Shown here piece after piece: positions 1-5,152 of a DNA stretch of 5,152 bases. Within the stretch, counting starts at the first letter, position 1. Each line of letters opens with the position of its first letter. Made by a program: the position numbers and the translations under genes. Below the pieces are notes generated by a model. That model worked only from the letters and a program-made list of their open reading frames with translations, made no database searches and was not told the DNA's origin. Source of the stretch: Bacteroidota bacterium (GTDB lineage: Bacteria > Bacteroidota > Rhodothermia > Rhodothermales > JAAAOL01); contig JAAAOL010000421.1 in NCBI GenBank assembly GCA_009908885.1, forward strand, positions 1 through 5,152, written 5' to 3'.

Positions 1-2719
1 GCTAGAGGCGCTCCTCGGCGCCGACGAAGACGCCTCGGAATACTTCGAGCACCTGGCTCGGGTGGTGCTGCCCGCTCCTCCGCCGCACCGTGAGGCCGCC
101 GCCGTGCTGGACGACCTCGTCGGCCAGCGGGTCCGGCGCTACCAGGTACTGGAGCACCTGGGCGGTGGCGGGATGGGCGTCGTCTACAAGGCCCGGGACG
201 AGCGTCTGGGTCGCCTCGTGGCGCTCAAGTTCCTGCCGCCCTATCTGCATGCCAGCGAGACCGCCCGCACGCGCTTCAAGCAGGAAGCCCGGGCGGCCTC
301 CGCCCTGGACCACCCCAACATCGGCGTCATCCACGAGATCGACGAGACCGAGGACGGGCTGCCCTTCATCGCCATGGCGTACTACGCGGGCGAGACGCTC
401 AAGGCCCGGATCGCCCGGGGCGCCGAGGGCGCTACTGGCTCCGCGCGCGGCGGGCTCCCGCTGGACGACGTCCTCGACCTCGCCATCCAGATCACCGAAG
501 GGCTGGCGTGTGCGCATGCATCGGGCATCGTCCACCGCGACGTCAAGCCCGCCAACGTGATGGTGACGAAGGACGGCACCGCCAAGATCGTGGACTTCGG
601 GCTGGCCAAGGTGCAGGATACCGACCTCACGCGGCCCGGCACGCGGATGGGCACGATGGCGTACATGAGCCCGGAGCAGGCGCGCGGCGACGAGGTAGAC
701 GCCCGCACCGACCTGTGGGCCCTCGGCGTGGTGCTCTACGAGATGGTGACGGGCAAACGCCCCTTCGAGGGGGCCTACGCCCCCGCCATCCTGTACGCGA
801 TCCTCCACACGGACGCGCCCCCTGTACCCGGCCCGCTCGGCGACGTGGTGCAGCGGTGCCTGGCCAAGGACCCCTCGGCCCGATATGCTACCGCGGCCGA
901 GCTGCTGGACGACCTTCGCCGCCTCCGTCGTGAGGGGCGGCAACCCGCTCTCGCGCCGGACCGATCCGCGACGTCGCGTCCTGCTGCATCCACCTCGTCC
1001 TCTTCTGTTACGGTTTCCCCCCGCACCCGCTGGCTCCTGGTCGCCGGGGTCGTGCTCGTCGGGCTGATGGCCCTGGGCTGGTGGTGGCAGCACACGCGCC
1101 CGCCGGAGGCCCGCTACCTGGCCGTGCTGCCCTTCCGCCTCATCGGCGAGACCGACGACGCCGACGTGTTTTCGGCGGGGCTGCTGGAATCGCTCACCAG
1201 CACGCTGAGCCAGCTGGAGCAGTTTCAGGACGCCCTGTGGGTGGTGCCTGCGAGCGAAATCGCCGACGGCATGACGCCGACCGATGCCCGAGAGCAGTTC
1301 GGCGCTACGCTCGTCGTGACCGGCAGCATCCAGGTGGAGGCCGAGACCGTGCGCCTGACGCTGAACCTGATCGACGCGGTGGCGCGGCGCCAGATCGACG
1401 CGGCGCGGGTGGACCACCGCAGCAGCAGCGCCCTGGCCCTGCAGGACGAAGCCATCCTGACCCTCGCCCGCATGCTGCAGGTGCGCCTCAGTCCGCAGGC
1501 CCGCGAGACGCTCACCGCCGGCAGCACGACGGCCCAGCGCGCCAACGCCTTCTACCTGCGCGGGCAGGGCTACCTGCGCAGCCAGCAGTCCGTGGGCGAC
1601 CTCGACAGCGCCATCGACCAGTTCAAGCGCGCCACAGAGGAAGACCCGTCGTTCGCGCTGGCCTATGCCGGGCTGGGCGAGGCCTACTGGCAGAAGTATC
1701 GCACGACCGAGGACGTGCAGTGGGTCGACGAGGCGCTCGCCTTCAGTCAGCAGGCGCTGGCGATCAACGACCGGCTGGCGCCCGTCTACATCAGCCTCGG
1801 TATCATTCACAGCGGGCTGCGGGCGTACGACGAGGCCCTGCAGGCCTTCGACCGCGCCCTCCAGATCGACCCGCTCAACGCGGAGGCGTACCGCTACCGG
1901 GCCATCACCTACCGGCGGCAGGGGCGTAACGCCGAGGCCGAGACCGCCTACCAGCGCGCCATCGCCCTGAAGCCCGACTACTGGCGCGGCTACAACAGCC
2001 TCGGCGTGTTCTACTACGTGACGGGCCGCTACCCGGACGCCGTCGCCCAGTTCGAGCACGGCCTGCGCCTCGCCCCCGCCAACCTGAGCCTGCTGGTCAA
2101 CCTGGGAGCGGCTTCCTGGCAGCAGAACGACCTCGACGGCGCCGTCGAGGCCTTCGAAAACGTCCTCACGCTCGACCCGGACAATGCCACGGCTACGTCC
2201 AACCTTGCCACGGCGTACTTCTACCAGGGGCAGTTCGCCGAGGCTACCCGCCTCTATCAACAAGACCTGGCGCGCCGCCCGCTCGACTACAACGTACAGG
2301 GCTTCCTGGGCGATGCCTACTACTGGATGCCAAACGCTCGCGACCGGGCACAGGCGGCCTACGCCCGGGCCCTGGAGCTGGCGCATGACCACCTCGCCGT
2401 CACCCCGGACGACCCTGTGCTGTGGGGCGCGATGGCCAACTACCACGCCAAAATCGGCCAGGCGGACAGCGCGCGGGCCTACCTGACCCGCATCGGGGCG
2501 CAGCACGCCCCGGACGACCTCGACGCCGTGGCCGCCTTCGGCATCGGCGAGACGTACGAATTTCTCGGTCGGCGGGACCAGGCCCGCACCTGGATGCGCA
2601 GCGCCCTCGCCCGCGGCGTCGGCTGGATGCAGGTGCGCCACTCGCCCTGGCTGACGCGCCTGCGCCGGGACGCCGCCTTCCAGACCATGATCGATTCCCT
2701 CGAATCTTCCACGCCGTGA
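1..2719 (+). CDS. Transmembrane Hanks-type Ser/Thr protein kinase with TolB-like and TPR C-terminal half (5' end outside window)
   Basis: The first full codon is at 2, and 905 codons are visible up to TGA 2717-2719. Residues below count from nt 2. The kinase domain spans about 47-314: glycine-rich loop GGGGMG (nt 161-178), ATP-binding Lys76 in VALK, catalytic HRDVKPAN with Asp180, DFG with Asp198, and SPE in place of APE (nt 668-676). All key residues are present, so an active RD kinase is expected. A Ser/Thr-rich linker (about 320-343) leads to one membrane helix (about 344-362, ending in three Trp). Next comes a TolB/FlgO-like domain (about 372-504, beginning YLAVLPF), then about ten TPR repeats (514-873), and an LRRDAAF-type end. 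The expected topology puts the kinase in the cytoplasm and the TPR half outside, as in a receptor that phosphorylates proteins on Ser/Thr. The frame stays open to the left edge, so the GTG at 62 is not a convincing start. The upstream residues LEALLGADEDASEYFEHLA resemble the N-terminal helix often found before such kinases. The ligand and targets are unknown. Confidence 0.95.
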   Translation, partial: LEALLGADEDASEYFEHLARVVLPAPPPHREAAAVLDDLVGQRVRRYQVLEHLGGGGMGVVYKARDERLGRLVALKFLPPYLHASETARTRFKQEARAASALDHPNIGVIHEIDETEDGLPFIAMAYYAGETLKARIARGAEGATGSARGGLPLDDVLDLAIQITEGLACAHASGIVHRDVKPANVMVTKDGTAKIVDFGLAKVQDTDLTRPGTRMGTMAYMSPEQARGDEVDARTDLWALGVVLYEMVTGKRPFEGAYAPAILYAILHTDAPPVPGPLGDVVQRCLAKDPSARYATAAELLDDLRRLRREGRQPALAPDRSATSRPAASTSSSSVTVSPRTRWLLVAGVVLVGLMALGWWWQHTRPPEARYLAVLPFRLIGETDDADVFSAGLLESLTSTLSQLEQFQDALWVVPASEIADGMTPTDAREQFGATLVVTGSIQVEAETVRLTLNLIDAVARRQIDAARVDHRSSSALALQDEAILTLARMLQVRLSPQARETLTAGSTTAQRANAFYLRGQGYLRSQQSVGDLDSAIDQFKRATEEDPSFALAYAGLGEAYWQKYRTTEDVQWVDEALAFSQQALAINDRLAPVYISLGIIHSGLRAYDEALQAFDRALQIDPLNAEAYRYRAITYRRQGRNAEAETAYQRAIALKPDYWRGYNSLGVFYYVTGRYPDAVAQFEHGLRLAPANLSLLVNLGAASWQQNDLDGAVEAFENVLTLDPDNATATSNLATAYFYQGQFAEATRLYQQDLARRPLDYNVQGFLGDAYYWMPNARDRAQAAYARALELAHDHLAVTPDDPVLWGAMANYHAKIGQADSARAYLTRIGAQHAPDDLDAVAAFGIGETYEFLGRRDQARTWMRSALARGVGWMQVRHSPWLTRLRRDAAFQTMIDSLESSTP

Positions 2720-2764
2720 GCCTCTCGGCCCGCGACGCCCCGCATCACCCAACTTCCCTGCACC

Positions 2765-3427
2765 ATGCTCCCACACGATATGTTCTTCCTGTCCCGCATC
2801 CATCGCTGCCTCCCGTTCGCCGCGCTGCTCGGCCTCTTCCTCCTCCTTCCGGACCCGGCCTCCGCCCAGGACCGCAAGCCCGTCCACTACATCACGATCT
2901 CGGGGGATAGCGACGACAACACCTGCTATTATCAGATCGAAGGGCAGGCCAACCAGGACCTGTTCCGCATCGCCCCCCGCGGTGCGCTCATCTTCAACGC
3001 ATCCGCCGACTTCGACGTCGAGGCGACCATCGAGCCCGACGCCGAAGGCACTGCGGGCATCGCCGGCAACGCCAACCAGAACAAGTTTGCGATCCAAGCC
3101 CGAGGCGTGACGCCGGTGGCCGTGCGGCGCGCGCTGGGGAAAGACTCCGAACACAAGGTGCGCATTCAGTGCTGCACGGATAAGGGATTTTTCGGAGGCT
3201 GCAAATGGACGCCCGCCGAGCCGATCCCGAGTGAGATGCAGGAGATGGGCTACGCGCCGCAACGCAACGCGCCCCGGCCCATGGCGCCTCATGCCGCGCA
3301 GACGCTTCCCGCGCCGCATGGTCCCAGCGCGCCCTCCGTGCTCCCGGACCTCCTCCGCGATGACCCGCCGCCGCGCCCTCCCGTCGAAACCGGCGGCCCG
3401 GTGATGAAGGTGGAAGAGGACGCCTGA
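2765..3427 (+). CDS. Exported protein of unknown function with duplicated motif, four cysteines and proline-rich tail
   Basis: This is a 220-residue protein that I do not recognise as a named family. Residues 1-34 form a clear signal peptide: basic region with Arg11/His13/Arg14, hydrophobic core about 15-28, and Ala-Ser-Ala before Gln35 as a likely signal peptidase I site. There is no lipobox. The mature part (35-150) looks beta-rich and contains Cys54, Cys136, Cys137 and Cys146, which could form two disulfides. The motif G-x-A-N-Q-x-x-F-x-I-x-x-R-G occurs twice, at 60-73 and 101-114, suggesting an internal duplication. Residues about 165-220 are Pro/Ala-rich and probably disordered, ending in an acidic tail. 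ATG 2780 (Met6) would also leave a good signal peptide, so the start is uncertain by five codons. No Shine-Dalgarno is seen. It begins 45 bases after the kinase stop on the same strand, so co-transcription is likely. It could be a periplasmic or surface partner of the kinase, but that is inference. Confidence 0.85.
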   Translation: MLPHDMFFLSRIHRCLPFAALLGLFLLLPDPASAQDRKPVHYITISGDSDDNTCYYQIEGQANQDLFRIAPRGALIFNASADFDVEATIEPDAEGTAGIAGNANQNKFAIQARGVTPVAVRRALGKDSEHKVRIQCCTDKGFFGGCKWTPAEPIPSEMQEMGYAPQRNAPRPMAPHAAQTLPAPHGPSAPSVLPDLLRDDPPPRPPVETGGPVMKVEEDA

Positions 3428-3465
3428 TACCGTTGTCGCCTGGCGATGTCCGCATAGCTGAGAAC

Positions 3466-3533
3466 GTGTCGCGTGATGCGTAATGCGTGAGAGGGCTCTG
3501 CCCAAGCGCCTGCTCTTGCCCTCCACGCAACAC
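3466..3533 (+). repeat. Repeat unit 1: heptamer-armed hairpin
   Basis: The left arm has heptamers GTGATGC (3473-3479), GTAATGC (3480-3486) and the decayed GTGAGAG (3487-3493). The right arm has reverse-type heptamers CCTCCAC and GCAACAC (3520-3533). Bases 3484-3496 pair with 3518-3529 over 12 bp with a single bulged A at 3490 and a 21-base loop. This is the strongest stem in the region. An alternative outer pairing, 3466-3475 with 3524-3533, matches 9 of 10. It lies 38 bases after the stop of the exported-protein gene. No T-tract follows, so a classical intrinsic terminator is not supported. Confidence 0.65.
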
Positions 3534-3539
3534 AGCTTG

Positions 3540-3558
3540 TCCCGACATCCTGTCGGGG
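3540..3558. repeat. Perfect 7-bp palindromic hairpin CCCGACA-TCC-TGTCGGG
   Basis: CCCGACA (3541-3547) and TGTCGGG (3551-3557) are exact reverse complements with a 3-base loop. The left half recurs as the 10-mer TCCCGACATC at 3540-3549 and 3583-3592, the second time without its right half. The hairpin is 113 bases past the stop of the exported-protein gene. With no T-run after it, it fits a short dispersed palindrome (REP-like) better than a factor-independent terminator, although a contribution to transcript ending cannot be excluded. Confidence 0.6.
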
Positions 3559-3594
3559 AGTCCCGGCGTGTGACATCAGAGATCCCGACATCAC

Positions 3595-3614
3595 CAACCT
3601 GAATCCGTATGAGA
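3595..3614 (+). repeat. Linker repeat, copy 1 (pair with 3721-3740)
   Basis: This 20-base linker, with core CTGAAT-C-M-GTATGAG, matches 3721-3740 at 17 of 20 positions. It sits just before the forward heptamers of unit 2, as the second copy sits before those of unit 3. The similarity continues into the heptamers: 3623-3641 matches 3741-3759 at 17 of 19. Copy 1 has 8 extra bases between linker and heptamers. CATCACC (3589-3595) and GGTGATG (3616-3622) also flank this linker as a perfect 7-bp inverted repeat. Confidence 0.75.
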
Positions 3615-3616
3615 CG

Positions 3617-3691
3617 GTGATGCGTACTGCGTGATGCGCGAAAAGGCGTTGCTGGAACGATGGCCCGTGCCCATCACGCACCACGGACCAC
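3617..3691 (+). repeat. Repeat unit 2: heptamer-armed hairpin
   Basis: The left arm is three exactly phased heptamers: GTGATGC (3617-3623), GTACTGC (3624-3630) and GTGATGC (3631-3637). The right arm is three degenerate reverse heptamers: CCATCAC, GCACCAC and GGACCAC (3671-3691). Bases 3628-3639 pair with 3669-3680 at 11 of 12 positions, nine of them in an unbroken run, enclosing a 29-base loop. The loop shares AAAGGCGT and GGCCCG, in the same order, with unit 3, which supports descent by tandem duplication. Confidence 0.7.
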
Positions 3692-3702
3692 GACAGGCGA
3701 CA

Positions 3703-3714
3703 CCCGGATCCGGG
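3703..3714. repeat. 12-bp perfect palindrome CCCGGATCCGGG
   Basis: CCCGGATCCGGG equals its own reverse complement. It lies between the hairpin of unit 2 and the second linker repeat, roughly where unit 1 carries the CCCGACA hairpin. With no loop it is a better candidate for a DNA-binding dimer site or a relic of the repeat family than for an RNA hairpin. A chance match is possible in DNA this GC-rich. Confidence 0.4.
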
Positions 3715-3720
3715 CTTCAA

Positions 3721-3740
3721 CAATCTGAATCAGTATGAGT
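3721..3740 (+). repeat. Linker repeat, copy 2 (pair with 3595-3614)
   Basis: Second copy of the 20-base linker, 126 bases downstream of the first, differing at three positions. It leads directly into the forward heptamers of unit 3. The fixed order linker, forward heptamers, spacer, reverse heptamers in units 2 and 3 defines the repeating module. Confidence 0.75.
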
Positions 3741-3741
3741 C

Positions 3742-3830
3742 GTATTGCGTGATGCGTGAGGGAGCGCTGTAAAGGCGTCGGCCCGCATCCATTCAGCATT
3801 ACTCATCACTCATTACTCACTACGCATTAC
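3742..3830 (+). repeat. Repeat unit 3: heptamer-armed hairpin upstream of the STAS-like gene
   Basis: The forward arm is GTATTGC (3742-3748), GTGATGC (3749-3755) and the decayed GTGAGGG (3756-3762). The reverse arm is the five-copy heptamer run at 3796-3830. Bases 3742-3756 can pair with 3802-3816 at 12 of 15 positions, and other registers are possible because the arms are periodic. The right arm ends 22 bases before ATG 3853. If transcribed, the fold would lie in the leader of the downstream gene and could affect its expression. That role is inference. Confidence 0.65.
3796..3830 (-). repeat. Five tandem heptamers, consensus KCAYYAC
   Basis: Five uninterrupted 7-base units, GCATTAC, TCATCAC, TCATTAC, TCACTAC and GCATTAC, run in perfect register. 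They are the reverse complement of the GTRATGC heptamers in the left arms. ACGCATTACGC (3822-3832) is the exact reverse complement of 3478-3488 in unit 1. The differences are confined to three positions, K, Y and Y, which is more like a constrained motif or repeated slippage than random decay. Confidence 0.75.
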
Positions 3831-3852
3831 GCCCCCAGCCCCCGTCCGCCAC

Positions 3853-4251
3853 ATGCTCCTCCGCACCGTTACGCTGCCCTGCGGCCACCTCCGGTTTTAC
3901 GACGATGGCATCGTGCAGGTGACGCATCCCCAGGGCTCCACGCTGCGGAGAACGGACGTGGAAGCCATCTTCAGCAGCCTCCGTCAGCACGCCGCAGGGC
4001 GCGTGGGCTTGCTCGTGGACCGGCGGAAGAGCTTCGACCTCGACTTTCCGGCGATGCGGCTGATTCAGCGCGAGTTGAGCCAGCATGCCCGGGCCATCGC
4101 CTACCTCGTCGATAGTGGCGTGGGCTACGGCGTCGCCTCGTTTCGGCGGGATCTGGTGGCGTTCACCGGGATCCCGGGCAACGTGTTCTTCGCCCAGGAC
4201 GAGGCCGAGGCCTGGCTACGAGCGATGGTGCGCCAGCCGGACGAGCCGTAA
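3853..4251 (+). CDS. STAS/SpoIIAA-like small cytoplasmic protein
   Basis: This is a 132-residue protein with no signal peptide or membrane segment. Its layout matches the small STAS-like proteins common in Bacteroidota: an N-terminal beta hairpin (about 5-24, LPCGHLRFYDDGIVQV), a helix (34-47), a strand ending LLVDRRKSF (53-61), a helix (66-79), a strand (80-87, RAIAYLVD), and a C-terminal FFAQDEAEAWL (112-122) that closes such domains. Classical SpoIIAA proteins are anti-sigma-factor antagonists switched by Ser phosphorylation. No typical phosphoserine motif is evident here, so that mechanism should not be assumed. The start is the first ATG in frame after the repeat array. No Shine-Dalgarno is seen, and the leader is C-rich. 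The SDR gene begins 45 bases after the stop. The family assignment rests on recalled sequence pattern and is moderately sure; the reading frame itself is solid. Confidence 0.8.
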   Translation: MLLRTVTLPCGHLRFYDDGIVQVTHPQGSTLRRTDVEAIFSSLRQHAAGRVGLLVDRRKSFDLDFPAMRLIQRELSQHARAIAYLVDSGVGYGVASFRRDLVAFTGIPGNVFFAQDEAEAWLRAMVRQPDEP

Positions 4252-4257
4252 GTTGTC

Positions 4258-4272
4258 GGGCGCGCGTCGCCC
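4258..4272 (+). other. Weak GC hairpin between the STAS-like gene and the SDR gene
   Basis: GGGCG (4258-4262) and CGCCC (4268-4272) form a perfect 5-bp stem with a 5-base loop, seven bases after the stop codon. An alternative stem, CGGGC (4257-4261) with GCCCG (4274-4278), competes with it. No T-run follows. In sequence this GC-rich such stems arise by chance, so it is weak evidence for attenuation or termination. Confidence 0.2.
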
Positions 4273-4296
4273 TGCCCGTGTCTGCCGTCTTCCACC

Positions 4297-5152
4297 ATGC
4301 CTTCCGCTCCCCTTCCCCGTCCGGTCCTAATCACCGGGGCGACCGGCTTCATCGGTCGGCACCTGGTGCGCCAACTCGTACGCGAAGACGTGCCTGTGCG
4401 CGCCTTCGTCCTGCCCGGCGAGATCGTCCCCGCAGAATGGCACGACGACGTAGCCGTCGCACGCGGCGACGTGGCGGATCGGGGCGCTGTGGCAGCGGCG
4501 GTGCAAGACGCGGGCACGGTGTTTCACCTCGCTGCCGTGGTGGGCGACTGGGCGCCGAAAGCCCAGTTCGAGCGCGTCACCGTGGCGGGCACGCGGCACG
4601 TGCTGGAGGCCGCTGCCGAGGCGGAGGCGCGCGTGGTGCTCGTCTCCAGCATCGCCGTCTACGGCGACCAGCTCCAGCGTGCCGTCTGCCACGAGGACCG
4701 CCCGCACGGCACGCCGCAGGGACATTACGGCTGGGCCAAGCAAGAGCAGGAACGCCTCGCGCACACCTTTCGGGAGCAGCACGACCTCGACGTGCGCATC
4801 GTCCGCCCGGCCAACGTGTACGGCCCCGGCAGCCAGCCGTGGGTGCACGGCGTCATCGACCACCTGCGACAGGGCCGCCCCGCCCTGCTGGGCCGCGCGC
4901 CCAAGAACGCGGGCCTCACCTACGTCGGCAACGTGGTGGACGTGCTGCTTCGCGCCGCCCAGCACCCGGACGCCCGGGGCCGCACCTACAACGCCGCCGA
5001 CGGCCTGGACGTGACGTGGGCCCAGTACATCGCCGACCTCGCCCGCCTCGCCGGGACGCCCCCGCCGCGCCGCCTGCCGCTCCCACTGGCTCGCGCACTT
5101 ACCACGCTTGCCGAGCCGGTGTGGCGCGGGCTGGGCCTCTCCGGACGTCCGC
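4297..5152 (+). CDS. NAD(P)-dependent epimerase/dehydratase, extended SDR family (3' end outside window)
   Basis: ATG 4297 opens a frame with 285 codons visible and no stop before the edge. The N-terminus has a Rossmann beta strand and dinucleotide motif TGATGFIG (residues 13-20, glycines 14, 17 and 20). FHLAA (76-80) is the usual NAD-contacting strand. Ser117/Ser118 in VSSIAVYGD, with Tyr144 and Lys148 in the YxxxK motif, supply the catalytic triad. RPANVYGPG (170-178) and TYVGNVVD (208-215) are the substrate-side and C-terminal signatures of extended SDRs. Family members oxidise, reduce or epimerise nucleotide sugars, or act on flavonoid- or sterol-like alcohols. The DWAPKAQFERVTVAGT stretch is closer in feel to the 3-beta-hydroxysteroid dehydrogenase/dihydroflavonol reductase-like branch than to GalE. 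The substrate cannot be told. No Shine-Dalgarno is seen. The 45-base gap from the STAS-like gene allows co-transcription. Confidence 0.9.
   Translation, partial: MPSAPLPRPVLITGATGFIGRHLVRQLVREDVPVRAFVLPGEIVPAEWHDDVAVARGDVADRGAVAAAVQDAGTVFHLAAVVGDWAPKAQFERVTVAGTRHVLEAAAEAEARVVLVSSIAVYGDQLQRAVCHEDRPHGTPQGHYGWAKQEQERLAHTFREQHDLDVRIVRPANVYGPGSQPWVHGVIDHLRQGRPALLGRAPKNAGLTYVGNVVDVLLRAAQHPDARGRTYNAADGLDVTWAQYIADLARLAGTPPPRRLPLPLARALTTLAEPVWRGLGLSGRP

Larger units (their letters stand above)
3428..3852. other. 425-base gene-free region filled by a structured repeat array
   Basis: No credible coding frame, tRNA or recognisable promoter box is seen here. Almost all of the region from 3466 to 3830 is accounted for by three diverged tandem units with heptamer arms, two repeated linkers and small palindromes, listed separately. 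The flanks are short: 3428-3465 follows the exported-protein stop, and 3831-3852 is a C-rich leader before the ATG at 3853. The region separates two same-strand gene pairs, so it should hold a transcript end and a new promoter, but neither could be identified by eye. Confidence 0.8.

Noticed and set aside
1081..1929. A 282-codon + strand frame inside the kinase gene
   Set aside because: It is an out-of-frame shadow of the TolB/TPR region, with a low-complexity Arg/Pro/Ala-rich translation.
3437..3447. Palindrome TCGCCTGGCGA soon after the stop at 3427
   Set aside because: The two 5-base arms are separated by one base, too tight for a hairpin, and such short palindromes are common at this GC content.
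2..3526. A 1174-codon open frame on the - strand covering the kinase and exported-protein genes
   Set aside because: It is antisense to two genes with clear domains or a signal peptide, its translation is rich in Arg, Gly, Ala and His with no recognisable domain, and long antisense frames are expected in high-GC coding DNA. It also spans the intergenic gap simply because both genes share a frame.
3428..3560. Intrinsic terminator after the exported-protein gene
   Set aside because: Both hairpins here (3484-3529 and 3541-3557) lack a following T-run, so a classical terminator call is not supported.
3466..3830. CRISPR array
   Set aside because: The repeats are 7-base heptamers and two 20-base linkers with irregular spacing, there are only two or three diverged units, and no cas genes are visible.
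3428..3852. Insertion sequence or transposon remnant
   Set aside because: No transposase fragment, terminal inverted repeats bounding the region, or target-site duplication could be recognised. A non-coding MITE-like origin remains possible but is not shown.
3756..4115. A 119-codon + strand frame crossing the repeat array into the STAS-like gene
   Set aside because: Its first part translates heptamer repeats (Ser/Thr/His/Tyr-rich), and its remainder is an out-of-frame copy of a better-supported gene.
4327..4965. A 212-codon - strand frame opposite the SDR gene
   Set aside because: The + strand frame has Rossmann and YxxxK motifs; the antisense product shows no recognisable pattern.

Overview
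The window is GC-rich DNA with every convincing gene on the + strand. It reads like a chromosome segment of a high-GC bacterium near Rhodothermales (Rhodothermota/Bacteroidota). Two things suggest this: the large Hanks-type kinase with a TolB-like and TPR extracytoplasmic half, a type common in that group, and the lack of Shine-Dalgarno sequences before the three visible starts. The taxonomic call is inference, and no marker gene is present.

Left part (1-3427): a transmembrane Ser/Thr protein kinase, whose start lies before the window, is followed after 45 bases by a small exported protein. The exported protein has four candidate disulfide cysteines, an internal duplicated motif and a proline-rich tail. 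The pair looks like one transcription unit: a membrane receptor kinase plus an envelope or periplasmic protein of unknown function.

Middle (3428-3852): 425 bases without a credible gene, but highly structured. It holds three diverged tandem units of roughly 125-145 bases. Each unit carries a cluster of the heptamer GTRATGC on the + strand, a spacer, and then a degenerate cluster of the reverse complement, so each can fold into a long hairpin. Two units are joined by clear ~20-base repeated linkers, and a separate 7-bp perfect hairpin (CCCGACA/TGTCGGG) sits inside the first unit. The last unit ends in five exact-period heptamers 22 bases before the next start codon. This is the most unusual part of the window.

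Right part (3853-5152): a 132-residue STAS/SpoIIAA-like protein, a 45-base gap, then the first 285 codons of an NAD(P)-dependent epimerase/dehydratase (extended SDR) that runs off the end. These two may be co-transcribed. Nothing links the SDR functionally to the kinase. The STAS-like protein could be regulatory, but that is only suggestive.
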